Assembly (NCBI GenBank): GCA_020342235.1
Contig: CP073213.1
Span: forward strand, 1,032,501-1,096,500
Direction: 5' to 3'
Source of the DNA: Saccharomycopsis phalli
Lineage: Eukaryota > Ascomycota > Saccharomycetes > Ascoideales > Saccharomycopsidaceae
DNA: 64,000 nucleotides
Shown here: positions 47,889 to 58,941 of the stretch, in pieces
Position numbering within the stretch: position 1 is the first letter of the stretch
How the letters are laid out: every line of letters begins with the position of its first letter
Translations under genes and position numbers: made by a program
Notes under the pieces: generated by a model
Told to the model about the DNA's origin: nothing
Databases searched by the model: none
The model's input: the letters and a program-made list of their open reading frames with translations, nothing else

Positions 47889-50800
47889 ATGGACTCCAAT
47901 GGCATTCAGCAGATTATTACGGCATTAGAAGTGATACACAACCCGGGCACGAGCAACGAAAGCCGGAGGCAAGCGCAGGACTTTCTAGACCGGGTTGAAC
48001 AGGAGCCCGAGTCGCCGTTCTGGGGCTACCAACTCTCGTTGAGCAAGTATGGCGGGGCTCTCAGCAACATTGTGCGCCACTTTGGCTTGACGTTGCTCCA
48101 GCGGCTGATCAAGAACCACTACGACAGCTTCGATCTCGAGCGGAGCCTCGCCATCCGCAAGTGGATCGTCGAGCTTTGCTCGCTGGTGCTGAGCGACGAC
48201 CCGGTGTTTATCAAGGAGAAGTTGGCTGCCATATGGGTCGACGTCGCCAAGCGCATCTGGGGAGCCTACTTGGAGGACGATGACAAGCCTCAGGACAAAA
48301 AGGTCACCGGCTGGGTCGACATGGATAAGGACTTGTTGGCGCTCTGGAACCGCGACTTTGCTGCCCGCGAGTTGTCCTTGATCATCTTCCGCACCTTGTT
48401 TGAGGACGTCTACATCCTCGACGACCCATTGGCGACGCGTCGCTCCAGCATTCTCACCATGCTCTGCACCGAGGTCTTGACGCCCAACAGCGTCCTCCTA
48501 CAGTACTACTCGCGCAATAACGACCTCTATGAAAGCAGGCTGTCCGACGACGGCTGGGTCTTGAAATGGGCCGACTTCTTGGGCCAGTGTCTTGCCAACA
48601 ACTGCAGTAGCAAGGACAGCTCCACCTTCGCGGTCCGCCTCTTGTCCACGCTCAAAACATGCTTCCACTGGATCCTCCCCGAGGTCTTGAAGCAGGCAGA
48701 CATGCTCACTAAGCTCAGCCAGTGCTTGCTCGTCGATAACGTGAAAATCAAAATATTGACCATCGACTGCCTCCACGCGTTGTTCACCCGCTCCTACTCA
48801 AAGCAAGAGGACTTTGAGGCAATCGTCGGCTCGGTGTTCCAGCGCCAGGGCTTGTCCATGCTCATTGACGTCTACCGATCCATCCACATGGACCCAGACG
48901 ACATTGACATCGAGGAATACTCCCTCTTGAAGAAACTCGTGGAAATGGGCGTCGGGCTCAGCTCGTACCTCAATCCCGTCACGCCCTCGACAAAATCAAA
49001 CCCATTCTCCCTCCCGCCAGACTCGGACATTTTGATGTACCTCAAGTTCATCTTGGAGACAACCTGCAACGAGAGCTTGATCGTCTCGGGTCTCTCCCTC
49101 AACTTCTGGGTCACAATGCTCCGCATCGAGGAGCTCTCCAACGAACAGTCTGACCTCTTCAAAATCTTGCCTGACCTCTTGGAAGTCGCCCTGAACCGCC
49201 TCTTGAACTACGAGCTTCTCAGCCCGGAGCACGTGACCCAGAAGTACCTTGCCATTGACTTTGACTCCCAGCCAGAGTCAGTGGCCTTCTTGGGCACCTA
49301 CAAAAAGTACTTGGATGACATCACCCGGATCGCCATTTGCAAGTTGCCAAAGGACGGCTTGTTGTGGCTCGAAAACCGCCTCTCCATGTTCTTCTCCTCC
49401 GAGCTCGGCACCAAGGTCTTGACCGCAAAGAAATTCAAGTATAACAAAGGCGCAGATGAGGCTTTTGTCATGGGCACCTCCCAGTTTGTTCTCATCGAAG
49501 CCAGCATCAAGGGGATCACCCGGTGGAACGTGTGGTACACTGTGGCCGAGGACAAGCAGCAGAAGCAACAGGAGCTAACTGCATTGGTGGAGGCGTTGTT
49601 CCGCCAGTTGTTGCAGTTGAAGTTGAACGACCCCATGTTGTGCAAGAAACAGATCCAGACAATGGTGCAGTTTGGCCCGCTTTTGAAGGGAAACAGCACG
49701 CTTGTCTTCAACATGCTTGAGAAGGTGCTTACCACCGGAACGTACGAGTTCCCTAACGACGGCCTGGACGACGATTTGGAGAATATCCGCGACTTAAGAT
49801 CGAGCTGTGGCACAGAGTTGAACCGCATGGCGTACATGGCACCACAATCACTAGGCGAGCGCTTTGACGACTTGGAGACCGCCATCGAGGGCATTCTCAA
49901 GGGCAACAAGATATCTGTGCACGAGTCGGTGGCTTTCAAAAGCTTCTTGTTGATTGTGTCACAACGAGCGTCGTTGCAGTTCCGCGAAAAGCGGTTCTCG
50001 CAAATAGTCGATGGTGACTTGAGCGCATGGTCTGACCCAGCGACAATGAAGGGACTCGACGACTTGCACTGGTTCATGGAGCGGCTTGGAATCGTCAAGA
50101 TCGCCGAGTACTTCCGGAAACGGAACATCACTGCCAGCACAAACTTGTTGGAAACCCAGATGGACGACGAAGGACGGCAGTTGAAGTCCCAATTGAAGGA
50201 CCACTGGGCCGAGGTGTTTCCCATCCGGGCCACTCGCATATTCCTCCAGTACTCCATCGAGAAAATCCCCACAGACTCGGACGACTTCAAGCAGTTGCTC
50301 GCCTTGTGGAAACCCCGCATCGTGCCTATCTTGCCCCATATCTTGCAGTTGATTTCCCAGATCCAGGCCTACCACAACCCAAACAAATGGGTCGACTTAC
50401 CTCTGGAAGTTCAGGCCTTTGTCAAATACAGCTGCGCTGAACGGTTCTGGCAAATTGGCGTCAGCAGTCAGTCACGTGACTCGTTCGTGGAGGAGAGTGT
50501 CAAGGCGACACACACGCTCCGGGACTTTGCTGACTCGCTTGGGCACATTGTGCGGTACACGCGTGAGTATGCGTTTTTGACCATCAGCTCGATCCTGAAC
50601 TTGGGCGATACCATGTACGAGATCCCAAAGTTGGGGGTGCACTTGTGGAAGGCGGTTGCTGACGACACTACGGGTGTGACGATTCATTCGTGGAAGCACA
50701 TGATTCACATTTTGCTCCGCAACGTTGTCAAGAACTGTCCAATCAAGTATTTCGACACGTTTCTCAAGGATCTCTTGCAGTTGTGTCTCCCGGCAATTGA

Positions 50801-51551
50801 CAGTTTACTTGTTACAAAGTGGGATAAGATCCTCAAGACGGGCATTCTCATCACCAATGAGACGGACGACGAGCTTTCCGAGGAGATGATGGAGGAGCAC
50901 TTGGTGCGACAGTTGACTGCGGTGGTGGACCGGCTTCTCATTGATTTGGTGGGCCAGTTGACGAGCCGTGGAAGCAGCAGCATCAGCAACGAGCAGTTGG
51001 CTACGCGCGAGTTAATTTTCAACGACAGCACGTTGTTGGAGCACTTTTTGCGGCTCGTGGTGCACATCATTTCGTTCAAGGACACCAAGTGCTCGTACAA
51101 TGCGTTGTTGATCCTCCGTGGGGTGTTGAGCGACATTTTGTTGAAGGACGAGAGCATTGACAAGTGGCTTTGCCAGGAGGTGTTTGAAATTCTCGTGCGT
51201 ATCTTGACTGACGACTACTTCCAGGACACACACAGCGAGGCTGGGTACTTGTTGTGCGAGATCTACATTACGTTGCGAACAAAGTACTCCGCGCCACGGG
51301 TCATTCTTCAGACCTTGTCCAATGTAAGCGAGAAGACCATGGCGGTGATGGAGCGGACGTTGACCAGCAGCAAGAGTCTACGTGCGCAAAAGAACTGTAT
51401 TGTGCAGGTGGTGATTAGCAAGCAGAACGAGCAGTTCCATGAGGAGCAGCGGAAACGAGCCATTAACCGCAAGAAGAAGGGAGAGACGGACCTCATTGCG
51501 CAGAGCTTGACTGAGGATGGGGAGGGGGTCTTGGTGAACTTGTTTGATTGA
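47889..51551 (+). CDS. MSN5: karyopherin/exportin Msn5 (exportin-5 type)
   Basis: 1220 residues (yeast Msn5: 1224). The N-terminus has the importin-beta-like start IQQIITALEVIHNPGTSNES with RRQAQDFLDRVEQEPESPFW, then HFGLTLLQRLIKNHYDSFDL, matching Msn5/XPO5. The rest is continuous HEAT-like helices, and the tail is basic (RKRAINRKKKGE). Msn5 exports phosphorylated regulators from the nucleus and imports RPA in yeast. The whole gene is intronless. A 37-bp minisatellite starts about 100 bp after its stop. Confidence 0.95.
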   Translation: MDSNGIQQIITALEVIHNPGTSNESRRQAQDFLDRVEQEPESPFWGYQLSLSKYGGALSNIVRHFGLTLLQRLIKNHYDSFDLERSLAIRKWIVELCSLVLSDDPVFIKEKLAAIWVDVAKRIWGAYLEDDDKPQDKKVTGWVDMDKDLLALWNRDFAARELSLIIFRTLFEDVYILDDPLATRRSSILTMLCTEVLTPNSVLLQYYSRNNDLYESRLSDDGWVLKWADFLGQCLANNCSSKDSSTFAVRLLSTLKTCFHWILPEVLKQADMLTKLSQCLLVDNVKIKILTIDCLHALFTRSYSKQEDFEAIVGSVFQRQGLSMLIDVYRSIHMDPDDIDIEEYSLLKKLVEMGVGLSSYLNPVTPSTKSNPFSLPPDSDILMYLKFILETTCNESLIVSGLSLNFWVTMLRIEELSNEQSDLFKILPDLLEVALNRLLNYELLSPEHVTQKYLAIDFDSQPESVAFLGTYKKYLDDITRIAICKLPKDGLLWLENRLSMFFSSELGTKVLTAKKFKYNKGADEAFVMGTSQFVLIEASIKGITRWNVWYTVAEDKQQKQQELTALVEALFRQLLQLKLNDPMLCKKQIQTMVQFGPLLKGNSTLVFNMLEKVLTTGTYEFPNDGLDDDLENIRDLRSSCGTELNRMAYMAPQSLGERFDDLETAIEGILKGNKISVHESVAFKSFLLIVSQRASLQFREKRFSQIVDGDLSAWSDPATMKGLDDLHWFMERLGIVKIAEYFRKRNITASTNLLETQMDDEGRQLKSQLKDHWAEVFPIRATRIFLQYSIEKIPTDSDDFKQLLALWKPRIVPILPHILQLISQIQAYHNPNKWVDLPLEVQAFVKYSCAERFWQIGVSSQSRDSFVEESVKATHTLRDFADSLGHIVRYTREYAFLTISSILNLGDTMYEIPKLGVHLWKAVADDTTGVTIHSWKHMIHILLRNVVKNCPIKYFDTFLKDLLQLCLPAIDSLLVTKWDKILKTGILITNETDDELSEEMMEEHLVRQLTAVVDRLLIDLVGQLTSRGSSSISNEQLATRELIFNDSTLLEHFLRLVVHIISFKDTKCSYNALLILRGVLSDILLKDESIDKWLCQEVFEILVRILTDDYFQDTHSEAGYLLCEIYITLRTKYSAPRVILQTLSNVSEKTMAVMERTLTSSKSLRAQKNCIVQVVISKQNEQFHEEQRKRAINRKKKGETDLIAQSLTEDGEGVLVNLFD

Positions 51552-51644
51552 GGAGCATTGAGAATGCTATAATAATGACTGAATATTATGTATCAAAGCT
51601 AAAGAGATTTTTGATAAAAGTTTTAATTGTGTAGCTGTAGAAGG

Positions 51645-51785
51645 GTGGGATGGAGTGGAATGGATAGTGGAATGGATAGTGGATAATAGCAATTGGAATG
51701 GAATAGCAATGGATAGTGGATAATAGCAATTGGAATGGAATAGCAATGGATAGTGGATAATAGCAATTGGAATGGTAATAGCACT
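51645..51785. repeat. minisatellite, 37-bp unit
   Basis: Three to four copies of a 37-bp unit containing ataatagcaattggaatgga and atagcaatggatagtgg. Beyond it, 51786-52275 is AT-rich with a drifting repeat around actaaacaagtgatattaa at 51995-52160, and no gene. Confidence 0.9.
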
Positions 51786-52275
51786 TGGCATAAAGCCAAT
51801 TATAAAATGTAAGCTAAATATGACCATGAACTGCATGACAGCTATATTGTAAAGTATGCTGATGTAGTAATCATTTGTACCCAAGTATGTCGCTGAGCTA
51901 TGTTGCTTGCAGTATACCACACAAGGTAGTCAGCTATATTTTGCAATAAATTGAGTATCCAACAATGAATATTGGCTGCATGAGTGTTACTAACTAAGTA
52001 ATACTAAAGTGATATAAACAAGTGCTACTAAACAAGTGATATCAATGTGACACTAAACAAGTAATACTAAAGTGATATTAAACAAGTGATGTAAATCTGT
52101 TACTAAACAAGCGTCACTAATCAAGTGATATTAATGTGTTAACAAGTGATATTAATGTGTGAAGTGCTTGCTCAACCAAACACACAATGCAACCTACATC
52201 CACTAATCGATAACATAATATTCTGTCTACATGGTCAATGATATTGTATTATACAATAGGAATTAGCCGGCGCCC

Positions 52276-53226
52276 CTATTTCAAACCGGCTCTCATATAA
52301 CGTCCAATCACAATACAGTGGTCTCTCTCATACGGCTCCAAAGTCAACTGCTCCAACGGTTTTATTCTCTCCTCTCGCAACTTTTGGACCTCCCGCGCAA
52401 ACACGGTCTCGGCATCCACAGTGGAGTCAATACAGTTGGCCTTGATCGAGATAACAACCCCACCCTGGTCCTTCAAAAACATGTGGGAGTTCAACGCAAT
52501 GATCCGGGCCTGGTCTGGTTGCGCCACGTCGGCAAACACCGCGTCGACCATGCCTATCAACATTCTGTACTTTTGTGGGTGACGTGCGTCCTCGATGATT
52601 GGAATCACGTTTGGTCGCTTCTTGGCCATGCTGATCAACTCTCTTCCAGGACGATGCGCAAACTCAACGGCGTAAACCACTCCCTCTGGACCCACAAGAT
52701 CAGCCACGTGCGATACCGAGGTTCCGGACGCAGCTCCCAAGTATAATACCTTCTTGCCCGGGGCAATGAACAATTCGTCCAACCCGCCCATGATTCCGGC
52801 AGCTAACTTCGACCGGAACGGATTCCACACACGGTACTCAATCTTCGTAGGTGGAACGCCCTCCTCCTTCGATGGCTCCTCCACGGTTATTCGCTTCTCT
52901 CCATACACACTCTCGCCTGGCGCAATATTCTTGGTCACGAGCAAGTCCTCCTTCCCACGCGCAATAAACACACCCGCATGTCTGTGCGGCTCAATGATGA
53001 CCTTGGCGCCTCCCTTGGCCCCGCCTCTGGCGCCTCCGCGGCCTCCTCTTGCTCCTCCACGGCCTCCTCTTGCTCCTCCAGCGCCGCCTCTTCCTCCACC
53101 TCTTCCACCACGGGCACCGCCCCGGCCGCCTCTGCCTCCGAAACTTCCACCGCCTCTGCCTCCGCGGCTGCCGAATCCGCCTGATTTGCCTCCTCTAGAA
53201 CCTCCTCTTGGTGCTCCAAATGCCAT
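52276..53226 (-). CDS. NOP1: fibrillarin, box C/D snoRNP 2'-O-methyltransferase
   Basis: 316 residues (yeast Nop1: 327). A Gly/Arg-rich (GAR) domain at 1-77 is followed by the fibrillarin fold: [33 protein letters not shown], the SAM loop [15 protein letters not shown] at 159-173, and [12 protein letters not shown] and [11 protein letters not shown], which carry the catalytic Asp and Lys. It methylates rRNA guided by box C/D snoRNAs in the nucleolus. A very GC-rich GAR coding segment (53000-53210) contrasts with an AT-rich 5' flank. The ATG at 53226 is the family start. Confidence 0.98.
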   Translation of the reverse strand: MAFGAPRGGSRGGKSGGFGSRGGRGGGSFGGRGGRGGARGGRGGGRGGAGGARGGRGGARGGRGGARGGAKGGAKVIIEPHRHAGVFIARGKEDLLVTKNIAPGESVYGEKRITVEEPSKEEGVPPTKIEYRVWNPFRSKLAAGIMGGLDELFIAPGKKVLYLGAASGTSVSHVADLVGPEGVVYAVEFAHRPGRELISMAKKRPNVIPIIEDARHPQKYRMLIGMVDAVFADVAQPDQARIIALNSHMFLKDQGGVVISIKANCIDSTVDAETVFAREVQKLREERIKPLEQLTLEPYERDHCIVIGRYMRAGLK

Positions 53227-53334
53227 TGTACTTTTTGATGTTGGAGAAACTTTTGTGCAACTAGGAAATTTTCAAGGAAAATTTTTTTTTCGGCTGCGGG
53301 TAGGGTAATATCATCGAGATGATGCCCATGTAAG

Positions 53335-53400
53335 AAGATGATGAAGATGATGAAGAGGATGAAGAGGATGAAGAGGATGAAGAGGATGAAGATGAATAAA
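53335..53400. repeat. gatgaagag microsatellite
   Basis: About seven copies of gatgaagag/gatgaagat roughly 110 bp upstream of the NOP1 start codon. Confidence 0.9.
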
Positions 53401-53609
53401 TGAATAAATGAGAAATATGACATTGTATTGGAAAGTATACATTGGGAGCGTAGGCGAATAGAATGGTGACGCGACATCAGTAAGCGGACGATCAAGATGG
53501 ATATAGTATGAACAAAGCATGGAATGCAGTTGATATCGACAAGGCATTGAGATGAGTTTATGTTAGTTGTAAGAATTTGTGTTGTGATGAAGCAGATTGG
53601 TTTATAGAG

Positions 53610-54240
53610 GTGAAATGGTAGACTATAATAGCATAGCAGGCTGACTATAATAGTATGCGGACTAGCTGTAATAGTATGGCGAAGTGATCATAATAGTATA
53701 GCAGAATGCATCATAATAGTATATCAGACTGACTATAATAGTATATCAGACTGACTAGAATAGTATGGTGGACTGATCATAATAGTATAGCAGACTGAGT
53801 CATAGAAATAAGATGCAGGACTGGATCATGAATAGCATAGTATACAGACGATATCACTCGACATATGATACAGGACTATATCATACATAACATATAACAT
53901 AGTATAGCCGACTGAATTATTGTCATATGATAGCAGACTGACGATAATAGTATAGTGGACTGATCATTGACAAAGAACAGACCATAATAGTATAGTATCG
54001 CAGACTGAATCATTTGTGATGGAATAGCAGACTGACTATAAATATAGAATAACAGGAGTGATACATATATGACGCAGGATGCAGACTGAATCATTGATAT
54101 AGAATGCAGGACTGATACATAATGACGTAGTCGCAGACTGATTTATAATAACATAGTATACAGACTGACTCATAATAATAGTATACAAACTAAATCATAA
54201 ACAGCGATTACTGACCGATGACATAGACAACAGACTGACT
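53610..54240. repeat. degenerate minisatellite, ~22-bp unit
   Basis: Some twenty-five drifting copies of actataatagtatatcagac with variants gatcataatagtatagcaga, in the spacer between NOP1 and LSC2. Decay increases toward 54240, where a short cacaacctcc/cacaactccctc repeat follows (54285-54340). Confidence 0.9.
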
Positions 54241-54370
54241 ACAATACAGACTAGTCCACAGGATACGACTGACTACACAATGCATCACAACCTCCACTAC
54301 AAACCTCCCTCACAACTCCCTCACAACTCCATCACAACACTACAGACAACCAACTACAGTGCATTCAGGT

Positions 54371-55678
54371 CTATTTCTCAAACTCAAACGAAACCTTGAC
54401 ACCAATCTCCTTGCCCTTCTTGACAATGTCGGCCAACTTGACTGCCTTTTCAGCAGCGTCGTCCAACTCAGGGAACGAGAAGATCTTCAAGCCAGAGTTG
54501 GCAATCAACTCCTGGGCCTCAGCCAAGTTGGTACCTTGCAATCTGGCGACAATTGGCACCTCGACTCCCAAGTTCTTGGTGGCCTTGATCAAGCCCTCGG
54601 CGACATAGTCGCAACGGACAATACCGCCAAAGATGTTGACCAAGATGGCATTGACGTTCTTCTCAGACAAAATCAACTTGAAGGCCTCCTCGATGGTCTC
54701 TGGGGTGGCTCCTCCTCCACAATCCAAGAAGTTGGCTGGATCGCCGCCGTACAACTTGATAATGTCCATAGTGGCCATGGCCAATCCAGCTCCGTTGACC
54801 AAGCATCCAATGGAGCCGTCCAACTTGATAAAGTTCAAGCCAAAGTTCGAGGCCTTGACCTCCTCGGCGTCCTCCTGGGTGAAATCTCTCCAAGAAAAGA
54901 TCTCCTTTTGTCTGAACTCGGCCGAGTTGTCAAACCCAAACTTGGCGTCCATAGCCAACACCTTGTGGTCCTTGGTCTCGGACAATGGGTTGATTTCAAT
55001 CTGGGTCGCATCCTTCTCCATGAAGATCTTGTACAACTTCTGCACGGTCTGGGCGGCGTCGGCCTGCGCATCGGCACTGAATCCCAACGCAGCAGCAATC
55101 TTACCAGCAATCTCGTCGGTAACTCCGTCCTTGAGACTGATTGGGAACTGCTTGATCGCCGATGGGTCACGTGCAGCAACACCCTCAATGTCCATACCGC
55201 CCTGGGCCAGGGCTACAATCACAGGGGCCTTGGTCTCCCGGTCCAAAAGAATCGAGAGGTACGCCTCTTTGTCGGCAGAAGCCTTTTCAACAACGTACAC
55301 TGCGCTGACCAATCTTCCGGCGGCACCGGTCTGCTTGGTGATGATGTTGTAGCCAAGCATCTGAGCAGCAAGGTCCTTGACCTCCTCAGGGGTCTTGACA
55401 ATGTGCACACCGGACTGGAGTCCCGACGAGAGATGGCCCTTACCACGGCCTCCGGTCAAGGACTGTGCCTTGATGACAATTCCGTCGGACTTCTTGGCAA
55501 TGTCCTGAGCAAGCTTGTAGGCCTCCTCTGGGGTAGTGGCAGCGTCACCAAAAGGAACACCGACATCATAAGCCCTCAAGAGGTTGGCCGAGCGGTACTC
55601 GTGGATGGAGAGCGCTCTCTTTTGAAAGCTTTGCTTTGCGACTTGTCTAAACGACGACGATACGTATCTAGAGAACAT
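54371..55678 (-). CDS. LSC2: succinyl-CoA ligase beta subunit, mitochondrial
   Basis: 435 residues (yeast Lsc2: 427). It makes succinate and ATP from succinyl-CoA in the TCA cycle together with Lsc1. The N-terminus MFSRYVSSSFRQVAKQSFQK is an amphipathic basic presequence, then ALSIHEYRSANLLRAYDVGV begins the mature protein. An ATP-grasp domain has TGGRGKGHLSSG and EINPLSETKDHKVLAMDAKF; the C-terminal ligase domain has YGGDPANFLDCGGGA and NIFGGIVRCDYVAEG. The ATG at 55678 is chosen over the upstream GTG. A 460-codon frame on the other strand is a codon-bias shadow. Confidence 0.97.
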   Translation of the reverse strand: MFSRYVSSSFRQVAKQSFQKRALSIHEYRSANLLRAYDVGVPFGDAATTPEEAYKLAQDIAKKSDGIVIKAQSLTGGRGKGHLSSGLQSGVHIVKTPEEVKDLAAQMLGYNIITKQTGAAGRLVSAVYVVEKASADKEAYLSILLDRETKAPVIVALAQGGMDIEGVAARDPSAIKQFPISLKDGVTDEIAGKIAAALGFSADAQADAAQTVQKLYKIFMEKDATQIEINPLSETKDHKVLAMDAKFGFDNSAEFRQKEIFSWRDFTQEDAEEVKASNFGLNFIKLDGSIGCLVNGAGLAMATMDIIKLYGGDPANFLDCGGGATPETIEEAFKLILSEKNVNAILVNIFGGIVRCDYVAEGLIKATKNLGVEVPIVARLQGTNLAEAQELIANSGLKIFSFPELDDAAEKAVKLADIVKKGKEIGVKVSFEFEK

Positions 55679-56039
55679 TTGTGGACTAGGAATTGGGCAA
55701 TCCACGCTGTGTTATTTTCACTGGTTGTGTGCCCGCAGTAACAACTGGTGATCCGCCGGAGCCGTGCCGCTGGTACAGGTTAGTAGATGCGGGATTCCGG
55801 GGAAGTGATTACATCGGTGGTTATTGGTCAGTTGTGCAATCCTGGGAAAGCAAATGGTTTGTACAATTGGCAATGGTCCTTGCCATTCTATATTCGAGGT
55901 ATGTTGTGTTCCGATACTCCCGGGTAGCTCGATATGGTTTACTAGCTGTTGTGTGGTACTGTAAATTAGCTTTTTTTTTTTTTTTTTTCGCGGCTAATGC
56001 GTTTCGGGGCGTTGTGGGGTCGATCTTTTTTCTACACGG

Positions 56040-56345
56040 CTAAGTAGAATGGGAGATTAAGTAGAATGGGAGATTTTCAACTACAATTGATGGGGCATTT
56101 CCAAGTACAATGAAAGAATCTCCATGTAGAATGTTGGAAATGATATCCAAGTATAATAGAAATGATATACAAGCACAATTGACGGATCTCCAAGTATAAT
56201 GCAAAGGATCTCCAAGTACAATGTAAAACATTTCCAAGTACAATTGATGGGTCATCGCCAAGAAAATGGAAGGATCTCCAAGTACAATGTTGGAAATAAT
56301 CTCCAAGTACAATTGACGGATTTCCAAGTACAATTGAAAAGATAT
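56040..56345. repeat. degenerate minisatellite, ~15-30 bp units
   Basis: Around a dozen units built on ctccaagtacaat with variants such as tttccaagtacaattgatgg. It lies in the 1.4-kb spacer 55679-57105 upstream of LSC2. A t-run is present at 55970-55988. No gene in the spacer. Confidence 0.88.
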
Positions 56346-56584
56346 TGGTGGGGTACAAGTAATTGGAAGTATGAGAGCTTGATATACAGCACATTGGTTG
56401 CCAGTGGGATGAGTCCTTGTTTCAATGGCCTGTGAAAAAAAGTTAACATGGGTGCACCAGTATCATAAAGTGGAAAATCGAGCAATTGTTTTAATTGTGC
56501 ATTGTATCGTGGCAATGGCAATGGTATAAGAAATGACATGACAAATAAATAGTAATCAGTAAAATGTCATGATTGATATAAATT

Positions 56585-56885
56585 CCAGTTGATTCGATTT
56601 GACCCGATTCGATTTGAGTCATTCCGGTGATTCAATTTGAGCCGATTCATTTTGAGTCAATTCCAGTCAATTTATTTTGAGCCAATCCCAGTCGATTCAA
56701 TCCCAGTCGATTCAATTCGAGTCATTTCAACTTGAGTCATTTCAACTTGAGTCATTTCAACTTGAGTCATTTCAACTTGAGTCAACCCAGTGATTCAATT
56801 TGAGTCAACCCAGTAGATTCAATTTGAGTCAACCCAGTAGATTCAATTTGGGTTAATTCAACTGGGTCAATTAAATTTGGTCAAT
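56585..56885. repeat. compound minisatellite, 15-bp and 24-bp units
   Basis: Four copies of gagtcatttcaactt (about 56715-56780), flanked by units with tgagtcaacccagtagattc and earlier gattcaatttgagccgattc. It is placed about 220-520 bp beyond the 3' end of the SFL1-like gene. Confidence 0.9.
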
Positions 56886-57105
56886 CCTAGTAATTCATTC
56901 CAGTAATTCCAGTAGTCCTGCCCATCCTGTATCCCACCCTATCCACCTACCCTATTCATCTTCCCTGTCCACCTGCATCTACACATGAAATCTAAAACTC
57001 TGTTGTATCAGGATATACTTATACTAAGCAATTCATAAACATTCGTAGAAAAAAAAATCGGACGATGAAAGTTCGTGCAAATAATACATCTATATATGAC
57101 GTCCG

Positions 57106-58941
57106 TCAGGAGCCCAGCGGTGCTTCTATCTTCTGGTCCCACTCCTGGTGCTCCTCCTCAGAGGACGACCCGGAATGCACCCGCTTCCGCGACGGAAGGT
57201 CTGGGTTCTCCAACAGGGGCTCCTTGACAAGGGTGTCGTTGCTGGTGGTGCTGATGGTGCTCGAAGAACTCGTCGGCGTGAATTCGGGCTTGTTGTCTAG
57301 CAACGAGCTCACACTCACTTTCTTGCTCGCCGACGACTCGGTCTCCGGCTTTTCCGTGTCCTTGGTGTTCATTATGTGGAATATGCTGTTGACACTGCTG
57401 CTGCGGTTCGACGCCATGCTGCTGATCGACGACTGGTAGCTGAATATCGAGTGTGATGTCGACCCCGACGACATGCTCCCGGCGGCCTCGGCCTCCTTCT
57501 CCTTGTGGAGCGCGATAATCGACTTCCGGAGCTCGGGCGGCGGCTGAGAGAGTGAGTGCTTGGGTTTGTGAATGTCGGAGTAGGACCGTTTTGGGTTCTG
57601 GAAGTGGGTCTGCGCAGGGTATCCCATGGGCAGGCTAAAGTGGCTGCCGCTAACGGAGCGCGGGCTGGTGGTCGGCCCGCTGAGTGATCCGCTGAGCGAC
57701 GACGGCCCGCTGAGCGACTGCGGAGCGGACAGCGGGGCGGACAGCGGCACCGACGGCGGCGCGGAGGGCGGAGCGGAGGGCGGCGCGGACGACGCGGCCG
57801 AGTTGCGGCTCCACGGGCGGTCCTCGAGCGCAGGGGAAAACTTGCGCGGGTTCACCGGGTCACTGGCCAAAGGGTCGATGATGGACCCTGAGCGTCTGGC
57901 GGAGCCCTGGTGCGTGACATATTGGGGAATTGAAAACGGATGGAACTGAATGGGCGGGTGCAGGGAGTCTTCGGGGCGGACAGGGTACGGAGGAGGCAGC
58001 TGGGTGCCGATGGGCAAGCCGTGGGAGCCAATAGAGCCAATGGAACCAATGGAACCAATGGAACCAATGGAACCAATGGAAGTACCGTGGGTACCTTGGT
58101 TACCTTGGGCACCAATGGGCGTCCCGTGCGTGCCGTGGGACTGGTACGGCTGATAGGACTCGCTGACCGGCGGCAAGTGGTCGCGCAGCTGGATGTTGTG
58201 AGCCCGCATCTGGAAGCGGATGCGCAAGTCCTCAATGCGCTTGTAGTTGTTGTCGTCAATCTTCTGGATAATCGGCTCGAGCTTCGGAAGCGTGTCGGAA
58301 AACTTCAAGACGTCGGCGCTGGCGTTTGCCACGTCGTGGGAAAAGGACTCGTGTGCCGACGAAACCAAGGCCTGGGAGCTGGCAAAAGACTGCTCGTAGT
58401 AGTGGGGAGGATAGCCCGGATGCTGATGGGGCTGCATGATGTGGAGGTGGGGCTGCATGGGATGTTGCCTCTGAATCTGCTGGGGCACCTGGTGGTGCAT
58501 CTGGGCGAACTCGATGGTGCTGTTGCGGAGCGAGGAGGACGACTGGCGGCGCTTGATCAACAGCAAGCTGAGCTCGTCGCCCTCTTTGAAGAGCCCGGAG
58601 GAGTGGCGGAACACCCATATGCTGTCGTCACGGGTCTCGCTGTTGATTTTGTCATTGACCTTGTGGAAGCCGTACATGTGCAATTGCCGCACGAAGCTGG
58701 AGATGTTGCCATGCTTGAAGTACTGGGTGAGTGCCAACGCGAACTCGCTGGAAGGAGTGACGGCAAAGGTGCCGTCGTTGTCGTGTTTGGTCCACCACAA
58801 CAACTTGGACAATGACGGGTTGTTGAGCATCGCGTACAACTTGTGGACAAACGCCATCTTCTTGGGATGCTTGTCCTCGTTGTCCAGTCGCAGAGCCTCA
58901 GGTTTCGGCTGTCCGTCGCTGTCTTTTAGACGCTTCGACAT
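57106..58941 (-). CDS. SFL1: HSF-type transcription factor, Sfl1-like
   Basis: 611 residues. The HSF DNA-binding domain at about 30-140 has KMAFVHKLYAMLNNPSLSKL, ALTQYFKHGNISSFVRQLHM with YGFHKV, and IWVFRHSSGLFKEGDELSLL. The rest is Gln/His/Pro/Ser-rich, with an IGSIGSIGSIGS repeat near 290 (15-18 bp units at about 58025-58080) and Ser-Ala-Pro-Pro repeats near 385. In yeasts Sfl1 represses flocculation/adhesion genes and Sfl2 activates filamentation; Mga1 is a third relative. The domain best fits the Sfl group but exact orthology is open. Confidence 0.85.
   Translation of the reverse strand: MSKRLKDSDGQPKPEALRLDNEDKHPKKMAFVHKLYAMLNNPSLSKLLWWTKHDNDGTFAVTPSSEFALALTQYFKHGNISSFVRQLHMYGFHKVNDKINSETRDDSIWVFRHSSGLFKEGDELSLLLIKRRQSSSSLRNSTIEFAQMHHQVPQQIQRQHPMQPHLHIMQPHQHPGYPPHYYEQSFASSQALVSSAHESFSHDVANASADVLKFSDTLPKLEPIIQKIDDNNYKRIEDLRIRFQMRAHNIQLRDHLPPVSESYQPYQSHGTHGTPIGAQGNQGTHGTSIGSIGSIGSIGSIGSIGSHGLPIGTQLPPPYPVRPEDSLHPPIQFHPFSIPQYVTHQGSARRSGSIIDPLASDPVNPRKFSPALEDRPWSRNSAASSAPPSAPPSAPPSVPLSAPLSAPQSLSGPSSLSGSLSGPTTSPRSVSGSHFSLPMGYPAQTHFQNPKRSYSDIHKPKHSLSQPPPELRKSIIALHKEKEAEAAGSMSSGSTSHSIFSYQSSISSMASNRSSSVNSIFHIMNTKDTEKPETESSASKKVSVSSLLDNKPEFTPTSSSSTISTTSNDTLVKEPLLENPDLPSRKRVHSGSSSEEEHQEWDQKIEAPLGS

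Noticed and set aside
52935-53495. 186-codon Glu/Ala-rich frame overlapping the 5' half of NOP1
   Set aside because: Alternate-frame reading of the Gly/Arg-rich repeat and its flank.
54359-55741. 460-codon open frame opposite LSC2
   Set aside because: Antisense shadow of a highly expressed, codon-biased gene with unmistakable family motifs.
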